This document shows positions 1 through 12,223 of a stretch of 64,000 nt of DNA, piece by piece. Where the stretch lies: NCBI RefSeq assembly GCF_036324505.1, contig NC_086367.1, positions 21,925,078-21,989,077 of the forward strand, read 5' to 3'. Under the pieces are notes generated by a model. It was given only the letters and a program-made list of their open reading frames with translations, was not told where the DNA came from and did not search any database. Numbering within the stretch: the stretch's first letter is position 1; each line of letters opens with the position of its first letter. This DNA is from Eleginops maclovinus (Eukaryota; Chordata; Actinopteri; Perciformes; Eleginopidae). The translations under genes and the position numbers were made by a program.

Positions 1-1438
1 TGTGCTGGTCTGAGATCAGCTGTCAGGTGCCAGCTGTCTGCACTGTATACGGTCATAGGATTTATTCTCTGTTTGTGTTTTAAATGCATTTCCTCTTGTT
101 GTAATCCGCTTCACTGTGGATATAAAGCGTCTCAGAAGCAGGAATCTTTGCCTCTGTTGCAGCTACACTTGACATCTCCTGTAAATAAGTAATAGCTTGT
201 ATTGTTTCACATCTTTTCGTTGTTGAATTATATATAACTGACCACACGTGCGAGAGGAACTGTCATGTTGTTGAGAAAAAGCTCTGCTCTGTTTGGGAGT
301 AGCTTTCACTGCCATGTAAGTCATCTTATTCTGGGTTGAACAACAGGGTAGAATTAAGTTGATACGTGTTGACAATAAATGCACCTAAAACAGACACAAA
401 ATAATGAGTGAATGTCAACTAAATATAAGCAATTGCCTAAAACAGGGCTGAGTAAACCTGCTTCTCTCAGATGAAAGCTTTATGAAGAAGGTCCAGAGTC
501 AAGACTTATTACCACATATAAATAAACTACAAATATTTATGACTGATTTATTAATGGAGATAACTCCAGGTCTAATTCCTGAAAAAAAGTGAAAGTACAA
601 AGAAAAAAACAACCAAATATAACGACAAAACTACAGGAAGAATGATAAATATGAATAAGCTAAAAATCTACAAATGAGTTAAACTGTAAAGATAGATTAA
701 AGGTTAACTTGATTCAATGCCTTGAAATCAGCAAAAGAGAATCAGGAAATGGGAACACCGACTCTAAAACTTGGCTGTGCTTTCAAAGATAGATAAAAAA
801 CGTTTTGAATTTGAATGACAACGAAAGCTGGTTTGCCTCCTCCATCTTTACCCTTTCTCTTTTTCCCTTTCCTTCTTTATGCTAAGCTACGTAAAGATTT
901 GCTCAACACTGATTGTCATGTGTATGCGTCGGTGACTTGCGTCAATGCTGCTTTATATCCATCGCTTCCAAAACCCTTGAAAAGAAAGCACTTTTTTGAT
1001 CATATCTGTACAAAATTGTCCTGTTTGTATCACTGCTGCGTGTGGATTCCCTGGTGGCCTTGACCAATAATCTTCAAGATGAAATGATCGTCCCATCACC
1101 ACAAACATCCTTCAATCACTGGTTGCACATGTGTAGGAAACCAGCAATCATCAAGAACATAATGAGAAAACAGCCAAACCTACTCATGGTGAACAGTGAG
1201 CATCAGAGGCTCTCAAAGCTCAGAGAGAGGGCAAACCTTTTTACAGAATTTATGGCGTGAAAGCTTCCAGCCTCGATCCAGAACAATCTCAGCATGTGGT
1301 TACAGCAAGCCACATGAGATGAAGCTCTGCTCCCGTTGCTCCGTCTGTTTAAATTCAGCGTATTTAATGCACTTTTTTTTATGTGTGTAATGCTTTCTAT
1401 ATTGCATTTAAATGGAAGTGTGATGTCTGTGTGTGCAG
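1..1438. other. arhgap5 intron (left part), no gene seen
   Basis: AT-rich DNA ending in a T/G-rich tract and a cag acceptor at 1436-1438. I searched it for the preceding arhgap5 exon, which should encode the start of the RhoGAP domain, and did not find it. That exon must lie left of the window. Short open frames here (for example 1042-1260) resemble nothing I recognise. Confidence 0.6.
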
Positions 1439-1516
1439 GTCTGACGACAGAAGGCCTGTATCGCGTCAGCGGGAACAAGACGGACCAGGACAACATCCAG
1501 AAACAGTTTGATCAAG
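1439..1516 (+). CDS. arhgap5: arhgap5 exon: RhoGAP domain, arginine-finger segment
   Basis: This is the first visible exon of Rho GTPase-activating protein 5 (p190-B RhoGAP), a cytosolic enzyme that speeds GTP hydrolysis on Rho-family GTPases through its C-terminal GAP domain. The exon reads GLTTEGLYRVSGNKT followed by DQDNIQKQFDQ. The arginine in GLYRVSG is, by family knowledge, the catalytic arginine finger. The exon is bounded by cag at 1436-1438 and a gtgaca donor at 1517. It begins two bases into a glycine codon and ends one base into an aspartate codon that the next exon completes. ARHGAP5 is preferred over its paralogue ARHGAP35 because of the C-terminal exon at 9661-9982. The large N-terminal part (pseudo-GTPase and FF domains) lies outside the window. 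Confidence 0.92.
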
Positions 1517-4500
1517 GTGACACACCCCTACACATGCCTGCCCAGACACACACACTCCTCAGCTACCTAGAAAAACCTGAAGAAGGAGCACATGTGCAGC
1601 AGCAGTTTCTCGTTATGTTTTCCTTTTTCTCAAATCCTGATCATTTTCCCACGGACTCTTCGGAGAGCATGTTACCAATCGGGTGGCGCTTGTGTGATGT
1701 GTGCAATAAATCCAACCCGCAGAGAGTCCAAACCTGACCACGCTGCAGAAGTGCTTAAAGAGAAACACATGCGCCCTGTGGAGAAAAGTGAGAGTTTGGT
1801 GAGCTGCCAGAGCTGCTGTTAGAATAAACACAGCCGCCACAGGCAGGAATCACTCCGCTTACAGCCCGGCGCTTGATCACAGCAGGTTCCTTCAGCCTCA
1901 CATCGATTATTTATCGCTTTGTTTCCTATTTTCCCCTTTATTATAGTAAGCATATGTGGGTTTTAACTTTGCAAATACATCGAAACATCAGTAAGCTTGT
2001 TAATGAGCTTATCAAAGTTAGAAACCAACGGTCTTCACACACACAATATTATAAGCAAAAGAAGGTATCTTGAAATCTTTAAAATCTCTGCACAATTCAG
2101 GTATTTTACATTAAAAAAAGTGTGTCCTAAATCAGTGTGAATGAACAGAGAACCATCCACATAGAACTCGCATTAAAAAGAGCTCCTTATAACCTCTGAG
2201 TTTGCTTTATAGTTTACTTTTATTGGAAGTAATCCAGTAATGATTGAGTGTATGTTTCCAGTCACAGTGCAGACAGGACTAGTCATTACCTTATGCATGA
2301 CTGCTTTTAGTGGTGCAAATAAAACATTCACCGTTAGTTAATAAATACTGAGCTCATGGCGAAAGCCCAAAGCTAACTCGGAGAGCTTTTATTCTTACGT
2401 TGTGTTTGCATTCTTCTCTACTTGGCACCACACACTCCTCCTGCAGAACCCCTCAGGATGAATAAAGATCCACCTTATCTTATCAAGCAGACCACAACAC
2501 TGTTGGAGTAGTAAAGTTGTGTCAATATTCTACTTACTTTCCATTCTTTGTTCACTGACTTTATTTAAAACGCATTTCTTTCAGGCAGTATAACAAAGAA
2601 ACAACCCCAAAGAACATGCCTAATGACAAAAGCGTGGTTTCCCCGGTGTAATAAACAACATAAATAAAACACAATACATATTCTACTCCTCTCATATTCC
2701 TGTGAATGCCTGAGAAATCTCTGCCCATCCAGTCATCCAGTTGGTATTTAATCCCTCTGTGTATCAAATTATAGATAAATAAATGTCACCAAATGGCAAA
2801 ATACCGCTGTAAATCATCACAGATAAGAGATGCCACACATTGTGTAGACCCGCTGTCCCAAAATATCTGAAATAAACTCCACTCTGTCTGCTTTTATGTG
2901 TCTTTATATCTTCCCCCTCGCTCCATTTCCATCCCATCTGTGTGTGAACATCACCATTACAGCCAATTAGCTCCTCTGTCAGTGGAGAGGGCTGCCGGCT
3001 ACCGGCCACTTCCTCCTCTCTAAGCTGCATCTATTTAGATGGAAATAGTGGAATATTAAAATGAATTTGCTTTGGGGAGTAACGGGGGGGGATTCTTCTG
3101 GGGATTTAGAGGTCGCTGTGGTTCTGCTTCATTAACAGCGTGGGCAGAAGCTGTTGGTTGTTTATTTAAAAACACTTATCAAACACCGGCTGTTTCTAAT
3201 CCATTATTCCTTTAATGTCTGCCTTTGCTCCGTTCTTCCTCAATCTCTTCCTTCCTCGTTGTGCATTTCCTGTTGTTTATGATTATCGCCATACTGCCTC
3301 CCCCCTATCTTTATTTCCTTGAGAGTCTCTCTGATGGGCTCAGTGTGTGTGTGTGTGTGTTGGCAGTGTTTTAAATCGAGTGTGACAGCTGTCATGTTTC
3401 CTCAGGGCTCTGTCCTCCTTCTCGCTCCCTTTCCTCCTCACTCTTCTCATCTTCCTACGGTCAAAACAGGAAGTGACGTGTCTTTTCTTCTTCTTCATCC
3501 CATTTCTCTGGGGTTAATTAGAAAAGCTGACACCGGTTTGATGTGTGTCACGAACTGCAGATTGAAGCTGCGACGCAAACAGAAATATCATCTCAAAGGG
3601 AAGTCATGGAGATAGTTGTTTGGGAGCCGGTTTTCTGTTCGCTCCATCAGAGAAACACTGGGTCCTCTGTGCGTCAGAGAGATAGACTCTGTGCTGCTGA
3701 GACACAAACACTCCGCAGCTCTTTGATATCCGTGTCAAGATGGAGCTCTGACCCGGTTTGAGTCGTCTCAGAAGGGATCAACACAGGTTATCAGATCCAG
3801 GTCCAAGACACAAGTTTTACATGAACCGTAGGTGGCTAAAAGGGCTTCAATTTACAAAAGTGGGTCCTGGTTTTGCTCTTTAGTGACTCACTTTTATAGC
3901 TAATAAACTGCCCCCAAGACCGGGGAAGTCTAAAGACAATTTGTGGACACTAATCGTATATAATTAGATTTCTTTTAAGGAGCAAAGTAGACCCAAATGT
4001 TCATGTTGTTACTGCAGATGTTTCCAGAGTGTGGTGCCTTGACAGGAACATTTCTAGAAAGCTCCAAGCCTTGGGTTGATGATCATTGCATTAAATTCAA
4101 ATATTAAAGGAGACCATCCGTTATTGGTAATGCCCCTTCTTATTTATTTGGTTGTGGGACAATACAGAGTTGAGGTTTTGGTAACTTAAGAAGAATATAA
4201 TGTCAAATATGCTTTGCACTTCTCTTTATAGTTCCTTTATCTTTATGCCTCTATTTGTGTTATTCAGTGGCATTTTGGGCCTTTGACAGCTACTATGAGG
4301 AAAAAAGAAATGCTCAAAGGGATTTTAATCAACGTAATTAAACTCAATTTTTACGTCTAGTTTCCATTTTCAGTGCAGACATCTACACTTTATTTGATGT
4401 AGATTTAAAACAGACCACACCATCTTTCTCTGCACTGTGTCTCAGACCTTTACATCTTTAACAACCTCCCAAATCACCCGAACAACACTCAAACCACTGC

Positions 4501-4569
4501 ATCATAATGGGACTATTTTTAAAAAGCAAGCATGGAGTCATGACTCTCTCCCTCCCTCTCTCTCTGTAG
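1517..4569 (+). other. arhgap5 intron
   Basis: Intron of about 3.05 kb between the arginine-finger exon and the next GAP exon, with a gtgaca donor and a ctctgtag acceptor. It is mostly unique AT-rich sequence. I recognise no RNA gene or second transcription unit in it. Confidence 0.8.
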
Positions 4570-4701
4570 ATCACAGTATCGACTTCGTGGTGATGGACGT
4601 GGCGGTGAACGCTGCTGCCGGAGCGCTGAAGGCTTTCTTCGCCGACCTGCCCGACCCGCTCATCCCCTACAGCCTGCACCCGGAGCTGGTGGAGGCCGCA
4701 A
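4570..4701 (+). CDS. arhgap5: arhgap5 exon: central RhoGAP domain
   Basis: The exon encodes DHSIDFVVMDVAVNAAAGAL, then KAFFADLPDPLIPYSLHPEL and VEAA. The run from AGALKAFF to LPDPLIPY is the second strongly conserved block of RhoGAP domains (helices that contact the GTPase switch regions). Its match to vertebrate ARHGAP5, including IPYSLHPEL, is close to residue-for-residue as I recall that protein. The acceptor is a pyrimidine-rich tract ending tgtag at 4565-4569, and the donor is gtaaga at 4702. The exon is 132 nt and keeps the frame: two bases complete the previous aspartate codon and one base opens the lysine codon finished by the next exon. Confidence 0.93.
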
Positions 4702-5062
4702 GTAAGAATAAACAAATAAACAAACACCTTCAGGGTCTAAAATTCTTTTGGATTCCTGCAGCTCCTGCATAGAAAATGCTTTGAATTTGATGGAAAAGTG
4801 TACAAAAAATACACTTTCGACTTGAGGAATTGCTTTTATTGAAAGGTTAGACATGCATAAAGTACTTAGCTAACTATGAAAGCTTGATTCCAGCCTGTGT
4901 ATCCTTGAAGAGACATCACAAAGAGCAGATATAGAGAAACACAAGCACACATTTACCTTCGTGTTTGAAGCAGACGTCTTAAATGCTGCAGAAGTGAAGC
5001 TAAGTTTTCTGTCACATCACACTCTCTCTTAAGAGGCTTTCTGCAGGGCGTCAGACATCTAC

Positions 5063-5206
<144 letters not shown>

Positions 5207-5400
5207 CGTTCATATTAGTGTTACTGAAGCTGACAACAGCAGATTAATGAACTAAAAATACTCACACTGCCGGTTCTTCTTCTTCTCTGGAAAATGAGTC
5301 AAATACTCTGGAGGAGAAACGCATCCTCTCTCTTCCTTTCTGTCCCTCACTTCCCTTTTTTATTTCGGTGCCTTGCTTTGACTTTCTCTTTCCCTCACAC

Positions 5401-5476
5401 ATTAAAGCATGGAGACAGTACAGGCACAAAATACAAATATGAACCTGAAAATTAGCATTATAAGTTCCCTTTAAGC
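5401..5476 (+). mobile_element. MITE family 1, terminal fragment
   Basis: The segment from ATTAAAGCATGGAGACAGTA to the end at TAAGTTCCCTTTAA is the terminal part of the TIR element found in fuller form at 11891-12223. The CCCTTTAA end is the expected terminus. It lies 12 bp from a second, unrelated TIR element. Confidence 0.6.
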
Positions 5477-5488
5477 TTTAACACACTG

Positions 5489-5830
5489 ATGCTCCTTTTC
5501 CACCAAACTGGATCCGGTTCAAGGTCCTTTTTTTTTTCCTTTTCTGGCAAGTTGCTGGTTCTAGCCTGTAGCACCCCTTGTGTTTCCACCACTCAGAGAC
5601 CGAGTGGAGCTCAAGTGGAGCTGCGTCATAGTTTGCCTCATGACGTAACCATTTACGTGCCCTCCTATGACTGATTCATATTCACTGTCTGACTGTCACA
5701 CAAGCAGCTGATGCATACCCCCCCTCCCCATGGATCTTGCCGGGCAGCCGAGTGGGGCCAGAAAGATCGGGTTTTTCGGCGCTTAAAGCCGGCGCCGCTG
5801 TGGTGGAAACACAAAAAAACAGATCTTTTT

Positions 5831-5887
<57 letters not shown>

Positions 5888-5906
5888 GTTGGTGGAAAAG
5901 CGGCAT
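5489..5906. mobile_element. MITE-like TIR element with internal (CGGCTC)n
   Basis: The ends are inverted copies. The left end reads ATGCTCCTTTTCCACCAA and the reverse complement of the right end reads ATGCCGCTTTTCCACCAA. Similarity continues inward with 2-3 mismatches. The element is about 418 bp and encodes no transposase. Next to the right TIR it carries a nine-copy (CGGCTC) array at 5831-5887 that looks like expansion of the TIR's own CCGG-rich inner part. I see no clear target-site duplication. Confidence 0.6.
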
Positions 5907-6343
5907 AAGGGAGGCAAGCACATGTGTTGACAGGGTGGTGGTGCAACATTTAAACAGCAGCATTAATTGGATTTAAATAACCACACATATTTGTATAGCT
6001 GAAACTGTCAAATTAAGTTAATTAAAAAAAGAAAAGAAAATGCTAACTTGCTTTAAAGGAATATTAATACTAATTTTCCTTTATTATTATTAATAAATAA
6101 ATAGATTTTTTAACGTTTGTTTAGTAATTACATTTCGTAAATTGTATTATTTACCAGATTTATTTCTTACAAACCCGTTGCATTGTGGGTAAAGGGGGTG
6201 GACAGCCCTATATAAGTGAGATATCTAAGATTGATTCATATATACAGGATGAAAGGGGGATTAAATTGCTCTGCGTGTCCCCTGGTAAACGTTCCTTTGT
6301 GTTATACCTCTAGTTAATGTTGAGATATGGCTCTGTGGATTAA

Positions 6344-6382
6344 TGACCTTTGACCCCTTCAGGGCCGTTACGGGGTCAAAGG
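6344..6382. promoter_or_regulatory. Inverted pair of DR1-like nuclear-receptor motifs
   Basis: TGACCTTTGACCCC at 6344-6357 matches a DR1 element (two AGGTCA-type half sites spaced by one base, the HNF4/RXR type). The 11-base core CCTTTGACCCC (6347-6357) recurs as its exact reverse complement at 6372-6382. The match is seen in the sequence. Receptor binding is inference. Confidence 0.35.
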
Positions 6383-6500
6383 CTGCCTCTGGCTCCTCGT
6401 TAGGGTGATTGATCGCGTGCAGGAGGAATAAGTCGTTACGTGTGCGGTCGTAAATTATTGTCCAAAAATATTTTGAAAAAGGCTCCCCGTTGCTCCTGGA

Positions 6501-6546
6501 ATGTCTGGAATATTCTCCCGGATATTCCAGACATGGGGGGGGGGGG
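6501..6546. repeat. Perfect 13-bp hairpin followed by G12
   Basis: The arms at 6501-6513 (ATGTCTGGAATAT) and 6522-6534 are exact reverse complements with an 8-base loop. Twelve consecutive G follow at once. The arms do not belong to any repeat I recognise elsewhere in the window. Confidence 0.7.
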
Positions 6547-6885
6547 CGCTTTGTTGTGACACTCCACAGGTGAAAGCTCTCGTTTCACATCTGCTCTTTA
6601 AATATTAAATCGTCGAGTCGAGCGCTTCTGCTCCGACGAGCTTCTCGCCCGCAGGAAGAGAGGAATTCTCCGGAGAGGATGAGCTTCAGAGGCAGCGTGC
6701 TCTCCAGGAACACAGACAGATGTGTTTTCTGTTTATTTATTTGTTGTTTTCTAGTTGTTTTTTACTGAGACTAAACATCTGCACAGTTTAGCATTATGTC
6801 AGATCACATTATCCGTCCCATTCTTCTCTTTTCCACAGAAACAATCTCACTTTTTTCGCTTTCTGCTTTTATTTCCTACCATTAA

Positions 6886-7084
6886 ACTCACCTCTTCACC
6901 ACGGCCTTTGACCTCTGACCCATCACAGTCCCCCTGCTTTCCCTCCTACTGCCATTTATTCATTTTACTTTATTATTTGCCTTGTGTGTTTGTTTTGTTG
7001 TCTGTGCTATCTCAAGTAAAGCGGCCTGGGTCCTTTAAAAGGCCCTGAATAAATAAAACCTATTATTATTATTATTATTATTAT
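6886..7084 (+). mobile_element. L2-type LINE 3' end (ORF2 C-terminus, 3' UTR, ATT tail)
   Basis: From 6886 the frame reads THLFTTAFDL and then a stop. This matches the C-terminus of L2/Maui-type fish LINE ORF2 proteins as I recall them. About 130 bp later comes TGAATAAATAAAACC and a (TATTAT)n tail, the usual L2 3' end. The codon before the threonine is a stop where a lysine is expected, so the copy is decayed as well as 5'-truncated. Confidence 0.65.
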
Positions 7085-7764
7085 CTGCTTATGAAACAAG
7101 ACAATTTAATCACACGTCATCTCTAATTTAATATCCTGCATTAGTAAATGACTTTTTAATCTTAATCTTATAATGTATTCAATAGTAAATATATATGGCT
7201 GTTTTATTGGAAAATATTATTACTTATCAAGTAAATCCACTTGCTTCTTACTTTTCCTCCCACATGAGATTCTGCTGCTTTTTTACAATTAATTTAGGCT
7301 TTAAATGTAATCTTTTTTAAGGTATTTTTGGGAGATTTAGCAAAAAGATTGTCTGCTTGATGATAAAAACTGAAATGAATTGCTAAAAAATCCTCTACAC
7401 GTTCCGAATAAAGCCAACGATCGCAACCGTCAAGCATTGTGTTCTTTACTGTTGTGTATTTCAATAAAAGTAAAAACAGTTCAGTCATAAATCAGCTGTT
7501 CCACTGCTCTAAATGTAGAGGCAAACATGTTTATATTGGTAGTGTGCAGAAACCGACCTGCTTTGTTTCAAATCGCTGCAGAGAGAGAGACGTGATGCGT
7601 GCGCGCAGAGCGTGGGAGATGCTCTTGGCAGCATCTCATCCTTTTGTTTTTTCCAGAGAGTATACTGTAATTTCCGTTTCCCCAGAGAGAATGTGTGTGA
7701 AATGTTAAATGCCTGCTCTTTTCTCTCCCTTTTGCGTGTCTGTGTGTTTGTGTGTGTGTGTCAG

Positions 7765-7870
7765 AAATCGTGGACTACATCGAGCGTCTGCAAGTTCTGC
7801 GGGAGATCGTGAAGAAGTTTCCGTCTGTCAACTACCAGGTCTTCAAGTTCATCATCACACACCTCAACAG
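7765..7870 (+). CDS. arhgap5: arhgap5 exon: RhoGAP domain helices
   Basis: With the base carried over from the previous exon this reads KIVDYIERLQVLREIVKKFP and then SVNYQVFKFIITHLNR. The mammalian ARHGAP5 counterpart has the same layout (lysine start, REIVKKF/KEIVKKF, ITHLNR end). These residues form helices of the GAP fold ahead of the GTPase-contacting asparagine region. The acceptor is a TG-rich tract ending tcag at 7761-7764, and the donor is gtaaga at 7871. The 106-nt length keeps the frame, because the final AG is completed by the first G of the last exon to give arginine. Confidence 0.92.
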
Positions 7871-9660
7871 GTAAGAAACAAACACGTGCACACAGATAAA
7901 CACACACACTCCACAGTCGGTGTGTGTGTGTGTTGGAGTTAAACCCTCGGTATGAAGCTCCTGCCGGGGCTAAACGCCTCGACGTTGAAATATACGTTTC
8001 CCTGTGATGACAGTGAACACATCGCAGCAGGTAGCTTCTCCACTTCATCTCTAAAGCTGCTGTCACACACGTCGGGACGTTTGCAGTTTTCAACATCGAG
8101 CTGACACGCACACAACTTTCAGTTTTCCGTACACTTGCAGATGCCGTCTCATGAACTGCTCTCACGACTGTCTGCTGAGTTATCCCTAAGAAAACTGAAC
8201 TGAGTGAACCCTGCTCTGAAACATCTAGAAGCCATATCAACTTGTTTATTTCAAGTAAGAGCAAGAAAAAATAAACAAACATCTTCATGTCCCATAAATA
8301 CATAAGTCAATAATCTAAAATCGTCCCTGATTCCTCTCGCTCCAGATAAAATGGGCTTGATATTTGCTATAAAATTAAGAAATTAAGCTTTTTTCAAAGG
8401 GTAAAAGTACCTGGTTGATTATAAAAAGCTGGAATCCAACCTTAATATAAAAGCAGAAATATATAAATACATACAAAAAAATGCACATTTACTTTTACCC
8501 TCCTGTTCGTCGTCTCCAATTCTGCAGAAGTGATGTGGATTTTACAGTCAGCTTTCTGTCACATACTCTTAAGGTGCTTTCTTCAGCTGCAGGATGTAAA
8601 CAATGAACTTTCACAATGATCTGACGTGTATATGAAACCTCTAGGACTCTTATTATAGTGCAAAACAAAAGCAACAAGCAGATCTATTTTTTGACCAAAC
8701 CCGACCAAACAAGTGGATAAGAGAGAGCTGTAGGTAGATGACTCAAATCTCCCTCAAAAACACATTTTGTACACGCTCTGTTGCAACTATAGCTCCTCTA
8801 ATCTGTGTAGTTGGTGAAGTCTGTTTTTTCTGTGATTATGAAATGATCACCCCGGCTAGAGATCATATCTGGTACCTGGTCAGATCACTCCCTTCCCTCC
8901 TGCTGCACGATGCTCAGTGACAGGATGAAATGACAGCCGTCACTAACAGAATGAATCCTACAAAGATTTAATAAATGATCCGACCCTAATCATAATGTCA
9001 CACTGCGTCGGTCTGTGATTTAATCAGAAGAGTCCGCTGACGCTCCAGCGAGACAGAATCAGCTGATCTACCAGTAACAGTTAACACCGAATCCTCAGTT
9101 TTTAGGAGAGGAATATCATGCTGTCTTTATTTCTACCAGCTCTATAGTGTATTCTGCTTCTATACCACACTGTTTACAGCGTCTATACACACATATACTG
9201 TCCTTACTGTGTATATTTAAACTCTTTTATGTCTGCTAACTGCATTTCATGGTCTCAGTACTCATGTTCTGTGCAATGACCAAGTTAAATCTAAGGAAGC
9301 CAGTTAGATGAAGGCATTACGTTTTATATAGTCTTAGATTTCAGTTGCCAATTCAATTATTTTGTAAGTGTTGTTGTGTACACATAGTTTGCCACAAAAT
9401 GCATAATAAAAAGTGTATAAAGTGGAAATATCTCAAGTTAAGATACTTCAGAAAGATGTGTTTTAGCATTGTATCTGTAATGGACAGTGTTGTGAATCAC
9501 AGGGCGGATAGTGAGTTGATGAGGTGACGTGTTCATTTGTTAATCAGCGCCTGAAACCACCCAACATCTATCCTCGTAGCTCCTGAAGCGCTTGTTTCCT
9601 GTCATTTCCTGGATATATTTGCCATTTTATTAAACCTTTCTCCACCCTTTCCTCCCCCAG
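7871..9660 (+). other. arhgap5 last intron
   Basis: Intron of about 1.8 kb with a gtaaga donor and a long pyrimidine tract ending cccccag at 9654-9660. It contains no gene and only very short TG/CA runs near its 5' end. Confidence 0.8.
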
Positions 9661-9982
9661 GGTGAGCCAGCACAGTAAGACCACGCTGATGACGGCGGAC
9701 AACCTGTCCATCTGCTTCTGGCCGACGCTGATGCGGCCCGACTTCGAGAACAAGGACACGCTGTCCACCACCAAGCTGAACCAGGCCGTCATCGAGTCCT
9801 TCATCGTGCAGAGCGACTACTTCTTCCACGGCGGCGAGGTGGCCGAGAGCTCCAGCAGCGAGGGGACGCCGCCGCCGCACCACTGCCACAACATGGTGGA
9901 GGCGCTGCTCCCCCTGCAGCTGCCCCCGCCCCTGCAGCCGCAGCAGATCCAGCACACGCTGCACCCCGACCCGCTCATCTAA
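9661..9982 (+). CDS. arhgap5: arhgap5 last coding exon: end of RhoGAP domain and C-terminus
   Basis: The exon encodes the end of the GAP domain and the tail, finishing with TAA at 9980-9982. The block MTADNLSICFWPTLMRPDFE contains the asparagine and proline-rich NLSICFWPTL segment conserved in p190 GAPs. The tail has PLQLPPPLQPQQIQ and ends in DPLI. This tail separates ARHGAP5 from ARHGAP35, whose C-terminus differs. The tail is GC-rich, with a CCGCCGCCGC run encoding prolines, unlike the AT-rich surroundings. The four exons here give about 211 codons and no internal stop. Confidence 0.94.
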
Positions 9983-10617
9983 CTGGGGAGAGCATGCTGG
10001 GAAATGCAGTCCATTAATTGTTTGCCGGTGATTGAGCGTTCAGAGACACATCGTTTGTCGGATTAAAACTAATCTGTTAAATCCCGGATTAGAGACAATC
10101 GGACGTCACCTTTTTTTTGGTTTTGGAACTAATTTTTCCGACCCTTTTTGCAAGACTGAATATAGATGATTCGGCACATAGAGAGAACACTTTAGCAGGG
10201 TCTTACTTGGATTTACTAATAAAGATTTACCTTTACCCTGATGGAATAGCACACTGAGCAAACCCCCGCTTAAACCCCCCCCCCCCCCATGTTTTCCTGC
10301 TTTGAGACAACTGAAAAGGGAAGTTAAAACTTAGAGAGACCCCACGACTGCAACTCAAATATGAACGCTGACTCATTAGATATTTGACTGACTGTTCTTC
10401 TCCTGTCGACCCAAAATCAGTCAATCTTTTCCCACCAGACGTCGGAACAATCAACGAACCCCTCGTGAAAATCGTGGATTATTTTGAGGGGTAAACAGAA
10501 TAATCCCGCCCCCCCCCCTGCTTCATGAACGTTGACCCCCTAAAAGGACAGCACATGCACGATTTGTGCTCCACACGCCAATGTCATGTCTGTCTGTTTT
10601 TTTATTTTTATAATTTC

Positions 10618-10791
<174 letters not shown>

Positions 10792-11890
10792 CTGGTCTGC
10801 AGCCAGTGTGTTCCTTCTCTGCAGAGGGAAGAGGGGATCCAGGAGGGAATAATACAAAAAGAAAAGGTGGACTCGTTACACTCCGTACGAAAGAATCCGG
10901 TTGAACGGACTTTACTCCAAACCTCCCGCTCACCGTATCGTCCCCGTAGAGCCTCTAACCCTCGGCGGTGGCACACCAGTGAGGAAAACCACTACGTCGC
11001 AATGCATTCTGGATCTTTTCCGAGGCATCTTCCCCCGCGGAGGCTCTTCATTTCTGCTTTGCGTTGGTTTGTTGGAAGCTAAGAATTTGCATGTCTCTGT
11101 TTTTTGCCACTTAGTGAGATAAAAAAAAAGAAGTTTAAAAAAATGAAATGAAAAACTTTAAATGTTCAGATTTGATTTGATCTGAATCTCTGCTTTTTGT
11201 TTTGGGGTTTAAGGGTAACAGGAAAACCTCTCAAGAGGAGTCTTTTTTTGCATCTGTTTATTCACCGTCATGCAAGAAATCAACTCTTTAATATCATATT
11301 TTTGGTTATATGTCGAATAGTTTTCCCTAAATAGAGGAAAAGAAGTATATATAAGTATAAATATATATATAAATATATCAGCAGCAGACGTTTGCTGATT
11401 TAGTGAAATACCACGGGGTACTGGACTGTATAATCTGTCAGAAGCTATAATCATATTTCTTTGTGGTTCTGATGGTGAAACCCATCTTTTTTTTAATCTG
11501 ATGGTGTGTGTGAGTGTCTGAATGCGTGTGTGTGTGGAAGGGGAGCGGGTTTGATAACAGATCTGTGGGTTTTAATCCTCTTTGGCTCGTTTGAAAGCGA
11601 AGGTAAATCCCTCGTCGCTCTCTTCATCGATGACACTTTGAGAGGCTGAGGGAGAGGTCGTTAGAGTTGAGGTTGAGTTTAACTCAGTGGCTGTGTTAAC
11701 TTTTGTTCTGCTGATCGTATACACGCCGAGTATCGCTCTTCTAAAAGATTAAAAAGATGTTCTACAGAAACTTCAAACACTCTTCTGTCCATCTGGATAA
11801 ACGCATTCCACCTGCTGCATGAAAAATACGACTTCATACCCAAACATATGAATCTGTGGCGCTTTCTTTTACACGTCTGAATCAATTCAG

Positions 11891-12223
11891 AGGCCCTAAT
11901 ATGCTTGTTTTGGGTTTGTCCGTTTCCTGTAGTGCGTCACATTGGTTTTAGTGCATGTCAATGGTCTGCAAAGGCTTGAAATCCCAAAGTTCCCGGAACA
12001 TAGTGACATCACGTTAGAACACTTCTATCTGCTAGCACTCTGACACATTGTACGTGATAGGCTAAGGAACGGGACATCTCTAAGCGGTGGACCAATCACA
12101 GCAGACCACGCGGCCAGCTACCCAATCAGAACAGACTCTGGTTTCAGACGGATGGAGACATGTCACAGTAGAGGAACCAAATACTAATTTGAACCTAAAA
12201 ATGAGCAGAATATGGCCCCTCTA
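11891..12223 (+). mobile_element. MITE family 1, near full-length copy
   Basis: This is the most complete copy in the window, about 333 bp. It starts AGGCCCTAATATGCTTG and ends GAGCAGAATATGGCCCCTCT, which are inverted relative to each other with mismatches. Internal landmarks shared with the other copies are GTCAATGGTCTGCAAAGGCT, CATTGTACGTGATAGGCTA, the ACCAATCACAGCAGA region and TGGTTTCAGAC. It has no coding capacity. Confidence 0.7.

Noticed and set aside
1042..1260. Short frame with a plausible ATG left of the first arhgap5 exon
   Set aside because: No similarity to the missing RhoGAP segment and no splice sites at its ends.
7761..8303. 180-codon minus-strand frame over an arhgap5 exon
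   Set aside because: It lies partly antisense to a recognised exon and otherwise in intron. Composition is random and no domain is visible.
9661..9982. Assignment to ARHGAP35 (p190-A) instead of ARHGAP5
   Set aside because: The RPDFENKDTLSTTK stretch and the PLQLPPPLQPQ...DPLI tail fit ARHGAP5. The ARHGAP35 tail as I recall it is different.
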